From: Ligustrum vulgare
Taxonomy: Eukaryota; Streptophyta; Magnoliopsida; Lamiales; Oleaceae
Direction: 5' to 3'
Assembly (NCBI GenBank): GCA_963555705.1
Contig: OY743169.1
Location: 51,202,124 to 51,266,123, forward strand
DNA length: 64,000 nucleotides
This document shows positions 55,885 to 64,000 of this stretch, piece by piece. The notes beneath the pieces are model-generated. The model made no database searches. It worked only from the letters and a program-made list of their open reading frames with translations, and was not told the origin of the DNA. Numbering within the stretch: the first letter of the stretch is position 1; each line of letters opens with the position of its first letter. A program made the translations under genes and the position numbers.

Positions 55885-58800
55885 CACTACAAGAAACTGA
55901 TCTATCATCGACGGCCAACTATCCGACGGGGGTCGGCACCGTCGGAAATTTTCGATCGAAAAAAACCCCGTCGGAAATTACCGACGGTCAATATACCTCG
56001 GCAATTTAAAAATCCATATTTTAAATTCTAGCATAGATATCTAGCAACTTCCTTGGACATTCGATGACTTCCAGTGTGCCTCTACTATTCTACATGTCTG
56101 CTGAGCCTCAGACCTTCAAGTAGAGGAAGAAAACCAAAAAAAAAACCAAGTTGATTATAGAAAAGAACCAAGAAATTATTATGAAAATAACTTTGAAATC
56201 ACATACCTAATTAGTCTTGGATTTTTGTATCAAAATAAACAAACAGAGTAGATGAGGCCTTCTTGGAGAAGATTTTATCGCCTGGGATGACGAAGATAAT
56301 AGATGAATTTGTACAACCAGAAGATAGATGATGAAGAAACAAGAAGGTATTTATTACAGGAGATTTAGGGTTTTCGTCTCTAGCGATGAGAGAGATGGAC
56401 GCAACAGATATGGAGAAGAAAGAGTAGATATATATGACGGAACACTACAAGAAACTGATCTATAATCGACGGCCAACTATCCGACTAGGGTCGGCACCGT
56501 CGGAAATTTCCGACCGGAAAAAACCCTTCGGAAATTACCGACGGTCAATATACCGTCGACAATTTAAAAATCCATAATTTAAATTCTAGCAACTTCCTTG
56601 GACATTCGATGACTTCCAGTGTGCCTCTACTATTCTACATGTTTGCTGAGCCTCAGAATATCAAAAAAACCAAGTTGATTATAGAAAAGAACCTAGAAAT
56701 TATTATGAAAATAACTTTGAAATCACATACCTAATTAGTTTTGGATTTTTGTATCAAAGAAACAAAGAGAGTAGATGAGGCCTTCTTATGAAGATTTGAT
56801 CTCCTGGGATGACGAAGATAATAGATGAATATGTACAACCAGAAGATTGATGATGAAGAAGAAGAAGGTATTTATTACAGGAGATTTAGGGTTTTCGTCT
56901 CTAGCGAGGAGAGAGATGGACGCAATAGATATGGAGAAGAAAGAGTAGATATATATGGCGGAACACTGCAAGAAACTGATCTATCATCGACGGCCAACTA
57001 TCCGACGGGGGTCGGCACCGTCGGAAATTTCCGACCGGAAAAAACCCATCGGAAATTACCGACGGTCAATATACCGTCGGCAATTTAAAAATCCATAATT
57101 TAAATTCTAGCAACTTCCTTGGACATTCGATGACTTCCAGTGTGCCTCTACTATTCTACATGTTTGCTGAGCCTCAGAATATCAAAAAAACCAAGTTGAT
57201 TATAGAAAAGAACCTAGAAATTATTATGAAAATAACTTTGAAATCACATACCTATTCAGTTTTGGATTTTTGTATCAAAGAAACAAACAGAGTAGATGAG
57301 GCCTTCTTATGAAGATTTGATCTCCTGGGATGACGAAGATAATAGATGAATATGTACAACCAGAAGATTGATGATGAAGAAGAAGAAGGTATTTATTACA
57401 GGAGATTTAGGGTTTTCGTCTCTAGCGAGGAGAGAGATGGATGCAATAGATATGGAGAAGAAAGAGTAGATATATATGGCGGAACACTACAAGAAACTGA
57501 TCTATCATCGACGGCCAACTATCCGACGGGGGTCGGCACCGTCGAAAATTTCCGACCGGAAAAAACCCCGCCGGAAATTTCCAACGGTCAATATACCGTC
57601 GGCAATTTAAAAATCCATAATTTAAATTCTAGCATAGATATCTAGCAACTTCCTTGGACATTCGATGACTTCCAGTGTGCCTCTACTATTCTACATGTTT
57701 GCTGAGCCTCAGAATATCAAAAAAACCAAGTTGATTATAGAAAAGAACCTAGAAATTATTATGAAAATAACTTTGAAATCACATACCTAATTAGTCATGG
57801 ATTTTTGTATCAAAGAAACAAACAAAGTAGAAGAGGCCTTCTTTTTAGAAGATTTGATCGCCTGGGATGACGAAGATAATAGATGAATTTGTAGAACCAG
57901 AAGATAGATGATGAAGAAGAAGAAGGTATTTATTACAGGAGATTTAGGATTTTCGTCTCTAGCGAGGAGAGAGATGGACGCAATAGATATGGAGAAGAAA
58001 GAGTAGAAATATATGAAGGAACACTACAAGAAACTGATCTATCATCGAAGGCCAACTATCCGACGGGGGTCGGCACCGTCGGAAATTTCCGACCAGAAAA
58101 AACCCCGTCGGAAATTACCGACGGTCAATATACCGTCGGCATTTTAAAAATCCATAATTTAAATTCTAGCATAGATATCTAGCAACTTCCTTGGACATTC
58201 CATGACTTCCAGTGTGCCTCTACTATTCTACATATTTGCTGAGCCTCAGACCTTCAAGTAGAGGAGGAAAACCCACAAAAAAACCAGGTTGATTATAGAA
58301 AAGAACCTAGAAATTATTATGAAAATAACATTGAAATCACTTACCTAATTAGTCTTAGATTTTAATATCAAAGAAACAAACAGAGTAGATGAGGCCTTCT
58401 TGGAGAAGATTTGATCGCCAGGGATGACGAAGATAATAGATGAATTTGTACATCTAGAAGATAGATGATGAAGAAAAAGAAGGTATTTATTACAGGAGAT
58501 TTAGGGTTTTCGTCTCTAGCGAAGAGAGTGATGGACGCAATAGATATGGATAAGAAAGAGTAGATATATATGACGGAACACTACAAGAAACTGATCTATA
58601 ATCGACGGCCAACTATCCGACGGGGGTCGGCACCGTCGGAAATTTCCGACCGGAAAAAACCCATCGGAAATTACCGACGGTCAATATACTGTCGGCAATT
58701 TAAAAATCCATAATTTAAATTCTAACAACTTCCTTGGACATTCGATGACTTCCAGTGTGCCTCTACTATTCTACGTGTTTGCTGAGCCTCAGAATTTAAA

Positions 58801-60144
58801 AAAAAACCAAGTTGATTATAGAAAAGAACCATGAAATTATTATGAAAAAAACTTTGAATCACATACCTAATTAGTTTTGGATTTTTGTATCAAAGAAACA
58901 AATAGAGTAGATGAGGCCTTCTTATGAAGATTTGATCTCCTGGGATGACGAAGATAATAGATGAACATGTACAACCAGAAGATAGATGATGAAGAAGAAG
59001 AAGGTATTTATTACAGGAGATTTAGGGTTTTCGTCTCTAGCGAGGTGAGAGATGGACGCAATAGATATGGAGAAGAAAGAGTAGATATATATGACGGAAC
59101 ACTACAAGAAACTGATCTATAATCGACGGCCAACTATCCGACGGGGGTCGGCACCGTCGGAAATTTCCGACCGGAAAAAACCCCTCGGAAATTACCGACG
59201 GTCAATATACCGTAGGCAATTTAAAAATCCATAATTTAAATTCTAGCAACTTCCTTGGACATTCGATGACTTCCAGTGTGCCTCTACTATTCTACATGTT
59301 TGCTGAGCCTCAGAATTTCAAAAAAACCAAGTTGATTATAGAAAAGAACCTATAAATTATTATGAAAATAACTTTGAAATCACATACCTAATTAGTCTTG
59401 GATTTTTGTATCAAAGAAACAAACAGAGTAGATGAGGCCTTCTTGGAGAAGATTTTATTGCCTGGGATGACGAAGATAATAGATGAATTTGTACAACCAG
59501 AAGATAGATGATGAAGAAACAAGAAGGTATTTATTACAGGAGATTTAGGGTTTTCGTCTCTAGCGAGGAGAGAGATGGACGCAATAGATATGGAGAAGAA
59601 AGAGTAGATATATATGACGGAACAATACAAGAAACTGATCTATCATCGACGGCCAACTATCCGACAGGGGTCATCACCGTCGGAAATTTCCGACCGAAAA
59701 AAACCCCGTCGGAAATTATCGACGGTCAATATACCGTCGGCAATTTAAAAATCCGTAATTTAAATTCTAGCAACTTCATTGGACATTCGATGACTTCCAG
59801 TGTGCATCTACTATTCTACATGTTTGCTGAGCCTCAGAATTTCAAAAAAACCAAGTTGATTATAGAAAAGAACCTAGAAATTATTATGAAAATAACTTTG
59901 AAATCACATACCTAATTAGTTTTGGATTTTTGTATCAAAGAAACAAACAGAGTAGATGAGGCCTTCTTATGAAGATTTGATCTCCTGGGATGACGAAGAT
60001 AATAGATGAATATGTACAACCAGAAGATTGATGATGAAGAAGAAGAAGGTATTTATTACAGGAGATTTAGGGTTATCGTCTCTAGCGAGGAGAGAGATGG
60101 ACGCAATGGATATGGAGAAGAAAGAGTATATATATATGACTGAA
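55885..60144. repeat. Most divergent monomers of the window
   Basis: Anchors: 55885, 56443, 56964, 57485, 58022, 58579, 59100, 59623. Lengths are mixed (521, 523, 537, 557, 558) and private changes are frequent: CAAAATAAACAAAC near 56231, CACTGCAAG at 56964, GCCGGAAATTTCCAACGG near 57568, GAAAAAAACTTTG near 58843 and TACATCTAG near 58448. The only long-range order I see is an adjacent pair (56964, 57485) and a 59.4-59.9 kb unit pair resembling 55.1-55.65 kb. Confidence 0.8.
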
Positions 60145-63100
60145 CACTACAAGAAACTGATCTATCATCGACGGCCAACTATCCGACGGGGGTCGGCACA
60201 GTCGGAAATTTTGGATCGAAAAAAACCCCGTCGGAAATTACCGACGGTCAATATACCGTCGGCAATTTAAAAATCCATAATTTAAATTCTAGCAACTTCC
60301 TTGGACATTCGATGACTTCCAGTGTGCCTCTACTATTCTACATGTTTGCTGAGCCTCAGAATTTCAAAAAAACCAAGTTGATTATAGAAAAGAACCTATA
60401 AACTATTTTGAAAATAACTTTGAAATACATACCTAATTAGTCTTGGATTTTTGTATCAAAGAAACAAACAGAGTAGATGAGGCCTTCTTGGAGAAGATTT
60501 TATCGCCTGGGATGACGAAGATAATAGATGAATTTGTACAACCAGAAGATAGATGATGAAGAAACAAGAAGGTATTTATTACAGGAGATTTAGGGTTTTC
60601 GTCTCTAGCGATGAGAGAGATGGACACAACAGATATGGAGAAGAAAGAGTAGATATATATGACGGAACACTACAAGAAACTGATCTATAATCGACGGCCA
60701 ACTATCCGACGGGGGTCGGCACCGTCGGAAATTTCCGATCGGAAAAAACCCATCGGAAATTACCGACGGTCAATATACCGTCGGCAATTTAAAAATCCAT
60801 AATTTAAATTCTAGCAACTTCCTTGGACATTCGATGACTTCCAGTGTGCCTCTACTATTCTACATGTTTGCTGAGCCTCAGAATTTCAAAAAAACCAAGT
60901 TGATTATAGAAAAGAACCTATAAATTATTATGAAAATAACTTTGAAATTACATACCTAATTAGTTTTGGATTTTTGTGTCAAAGAAACAAACAGAGTAGA
61001 TGAGGCCTTCTTATGAAGATTTGATCTCCTGGATGACGAAGATAATAGATGAATTTGTACAACCAGAAGATAGATGATGAAGAAGAAGAAGGTATTTATT
61101 ACAGGAGATTTAGGGTTTTCGTCTCTAGCGAGGAGAGAGATGGACGCAATAGATATGGAGAAGAAAGAGTAGATATATATGACGGAACACTACAAGAAAC
61201 TGATCTATAATCGACGGCCAACTATCCGACGGGGGTCGGCACCGTCGAAAATTTCCGACCGGAAAAAACCCTGTCGGAAATTACCGACGGTCAATATACC
61301 TCGGCAATTTAAAAATCCATAATTTAAATTCTAGCATTGATATCTAGCAACTTCCTTGGACATTCGATGACTTCTAGTGTGCCTCTACTATTCTACATGT
61401 TTGCTGAGCCTCAGGCCTTCAAGTAGAGGAGGAAAACCCACAACAACACCAAGTTGATTATAGAAAAGAACCTAGAAATTATTATGAAAATAACTTTGAA
61501 ATCACATACCTAATTAGTCTTGGATTTTAGTATCAAAGAAACAAACAGAGTAGATGAGGCCTTCTTGGAGAAGATTTGATCGTCTGGTATGACGAAGATA
61601 ATAGATGAATCTATACAACCAGAAGATAGATGATGAAGAAGAAGAAGGTATTTATTACAGGAGATTTAGGGTTTTCGTCTCTAGCGAGGTGAGAGATGGA
61701 CGCAATAGATATGGAGAAGAAAGAGTAGATATATATGACGGAATACTACAAGAAACTGATCTGTCATCGACGGCCAACTATCCGACAAGGGTCGGCACAG
61801 TCGGAAATTTTCGATCGAAAAAAACCCCGTCGGAAATTACCGACGGTCAATATACTGTCGGCAATTTAAAAATCCATAATTTAAATTCTAGCATAGATAT
61901 CTAGCAACTTCCTTGGACATTCGATGACTTCCAGTGAGCCTCTACTATTCTACATGTTTGCTGAGCCTCAGACCTTCAAGTAGAGGAAGAAAACCCACAA
62001 AAAAACCAAGTTGATTATAGAAAAGAACCTAGAAATTATTATGAAAATAACTTAGAAATCTCATACCTAATTAGTCTTGGATTTTTATATCAAAGAAACA
62101 AACAGAGTAGGTGAGGCCTTCTTGGAGAAGATTTGATAGCCTGGGATGACGAAGATAATAGATGAATCTGTACAACCAGAAGATAGATGATGAAGAAGAA
62201 GAATGTATTTATTAGAGGAGATTTAGGGTTTTCGTCTCTAGCGAGGAGAGATATGGACGCAATAGATATGGAGAAGAAAGAGTAGATATATATGGCGGAA
62301 CACTACAAGAAACTGATCTATCATTGACGGCAAACTATCCGACGGGGGTCGGCAACGTCGAAAATTTCCGACAGGAAAAAACCCCGTCGAAAATTACCGA
62401 CGGTCAATATACCGTCGGCAATTTAAAAATCCATAATTTAAATTCTAGCAACTTCCTTGGACATTCGATGACTTCCAGTGTGCCTCTACTATTCTACAAG
62501 TTTGCTGAGCCTCAGAATTTCAAAAAAACCAAGTTGATTATAGAAAAGAACCTATAAACTATTTTGAAAATAACTTTGAAATACATACCTAATTAGTCTT
62601 GGATTTTTGTATCAAAGAAACAAACAGAGTAGATGAGGCCTTCTTGGAGAAGATTTTATCGCCTGGGATGACGAAGATAATAGATGAATTTGTACAACCA
62701 GAAGATAGATGATGAAGAAACAAGAAGGTATTTATTACAGGAGATTTAGGGTTTTCGTCTCTAGCGATGAGAGAGATGGACACAACAGATATGGAGAAGA
62801 AAGAGTAGATATATATGACGGAACACTACAAGAAACTGATCTATAATCGACAGCCAACTATCCGACGGGGGTCGGCACCGTCGGAAATTTCCGACCGGAA
62901 AAAACCCATCGGAAATTACCGACGGTCAATATACCGTCGACAATTTAAAAATCCATAATTTAAATTCTAGCAACTTCCTTGGACATTCGATGACTTCCAG
63001 TGTGCCTCTACTATTCTACATGTTTGCTGAGCCTCAGAATTTCAAAAAAACCAAGTTGATTATAGAAAAAAACCTATAAATTATTATGAAAATAACTTTG

Positions 63101-64000
63101 AAATTACATACCTAATTAGTTTTGGATTTTTGTGTCAAAGAAACAAACAGAGTAGATGAGGCCTTCTTATGAAGATTTGATCTCCTGGATGACGAAGATA
63201 ATAGATGAATTTGTACAACCAGAAGATAGATGATGAAGAAGAAGAAGGTATTTATTACAGGAGATTTAGGGTTTTCGTCTCTAGCGAGGAGAGAGATGGA
63301 CGCAATAGATATGGAGAAGAAAGAGTAGATATATATATGACGGAACACTACAAGAAACTGATCTATAATCGACGGCCAACTATCCGACGGGGGTCGGCAC
63401 CGTCGAAAATTTCCGACCGGAAAAAACCCCGTCGGAAATTACCGACGGTCAATATACCTCGGCAATTTAAAAATCCATAATTTAAATTCTAGCATTGATA
63501 TCTAGCAACTTCCTTGGACATTCGATGACTTCTAGTGTGCCTCTACTATTCTACATGTTTGCTGAGCCTCAGGCCTTCAAGTAGAGGAGGAAAACCCACA
63601 ACAACACCAAGTTGATTATAGAAAAGAACCTAGAAATTATTATGAAAATAACTTTGAAATCACATACCTAATTAGTCTTGGATTTTAGTATCAAAGAAAC
63701 AAACAGAGTAGATGAGGCCTTCTTGGAGAAGATTTGATCGTCTGGTATGACGAAGATAATAGATGAATCTGTACAACCAGAAGATAGATGATGAAGAAGA
63801 AGAAGGTATTTATTACAGGAGATTTAGGGTTTTCATCTCTAGCGAGGTGAGAGATGGACGCAATAGATATGGAGAAGAAAGAGTAGATATATATGACGGA
63901 ATACTACAAGAAACTGATCTATCATCGACGGCCAACTATCCGACAAGGGTCGGCACAGTCGGAAATTTTCGATCGAAAAAAACCCCGTCGGAAATTACCG
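60145..64000. repeat. 2,156-bp four-monomer duplication
   Basis: Anchors: 60145, 60668, 61188, 61744, 62301, 62824, 63346, 63902. 60668, 61188 and 61744 reappear at 62824, 63346 and 63902 (2,156-2,158 bp; the 2 bp come from an extra TA in the TATA tract before 63346). Shared private marks include CTATAAACTATTTTG (60396, 62552), TTTGAAATACATACC, ACAACAACACC (61441, 63599) and TACTACAAG anchors. The left breakpoint is about 60.24-60.39 kb; the right copy runs off the window. Confidence 0.88.

Larger units (their letters stand above)
1..64000. repeat. Satellite DNA array, ~521/558-bp monomer, 118 complete units
   Basis: The same unit recurs head to tail from the first to the last base with no unique interruption, always in one orientation. 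I counted 119 occurrences of the CACTACAAGAAA anchor or a point variant, from 478 to 63902, giving a mean spacing of about 537 bp. Spacings fall into classes 518-524, 537, 543 and 554-561 bp. A monomer, read from the anchor, runs: transposon-like terminus; CG-motif subterminal block (~110 bp); AT-rich segment with a relic reading frame; GAA microsatellite; TTTAGGG box; a short ATG frame; TATA-like tract; next anchor. Both array ends lie outside the window. No stretch over 300 bases holds anything other than this unit, so no gene, RNA gene or unique spacer is called. Plant origin is inferred from the CACTA-type terminus and the TTTAGGG box; species unknown. That it is a tandem array is certain; a centromeric, subtelomeric or other location cannot be told from sequence alone. 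Confidence 0.99.

Noticed and set aside
1..64000. CRISPR array
   Set aside because: There is no short repeat alternating with unique spacers; the whole ~540-bp unit is repeated and the context is plant-like.
1..64000. Ribosomal DNA intergenic repeats or 5S rDNA array
   Set aside because: No rRNA gene sequence or 5S-like box was seen in any monomer.
1..64000. LTR retrotransposon array or tandem LTRs
   Set aside because: No TG...CA bounded LTR, primer-binding site, polypurine tract or pol motifs; the terminus and subterminal motifs fit a CACTA DNA transposon instead.

Overview
The whole 64,000-base window is one uninterrupted head-to-tail tandem array, i.e. satellite DNA. There is no credible protein-coding gene, rRNA, tRNA, CRISPR array or unique-sequence island in it. 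Using the recurring 12-mer CACTACAAGAAA (and its point variants) as a ruler, I count 119 unit starts between 478 and 63902. That gives 118 complete monomers averaging about 537 bp. The array enters and leaves the window in mid-monomer, so both of its edges lie outside.

The organism is most likely a flowering plant. Each monomer carries what looks like one terminus of a CACTA (En/Spm-type) DNA transposon: the inverted-repeat sequence CACTACAAGAAA, followed by about 110 bp packed with CCGACGG/CCGTCGG motifs in both orientations. This is the classic subterminal-repeat layout of plant CACTA elements. The other ~400 bp is AT-rich. It holds a short relic reading frame, a GAA microsatellite and a plant telomere-like TTTAGGG box, and ends in a TATA-like tract just before the next CACTA terminus. 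No opposite terminus (a TAGTG end) is visible in the monomer, so this looks like a satellite built from a one-ended transposon fragment. I cannot name the species.

Monomers come in two main lengths. Short units are 518-524 bp. Long units are 554-561 bp and differ by a 13-bp and a 21-bp indel; rare 537- and 543-bp units carry only one of the two. Short units dominate to about 26.3 kb (42 of 49 intervals), and long units dominate from 26.3 to 55.9 kb (36 of 54).

Layout: 0-5.8 kb, a 2,115-bp four-monomer higher-order repeat (HOR), about 2.5 copies; 5.8-8.4 kb, a 1,047-bp dimer repeat; 8.4-19.0 kb, mixed 2,131-bp, 1,569-bp and 4,745-bp periods; 19.0-23.1 kb, a homogeneous 521-bp family; 23.1-26.3 kb, a return of the 7.6-9.6 kb types; 26.3-45 kb, nested blocks with offsets of 2,199, 8,182 and 9,858 bp; 45-51.5 kb, a 2,754-bp five-monomer HOR; 51.5-55.9 kb, a 3,313-bp-offset copy; 55.9-60.3 kb, the most divergent monomers; 60.3-64 kb, a 2,156-bp four-monomer duplication. 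Private mutations shared at exact offsets show that unequal exchange and segmental duplication have been active recently. The short open frames seen on both strands are by-products of this repeat.
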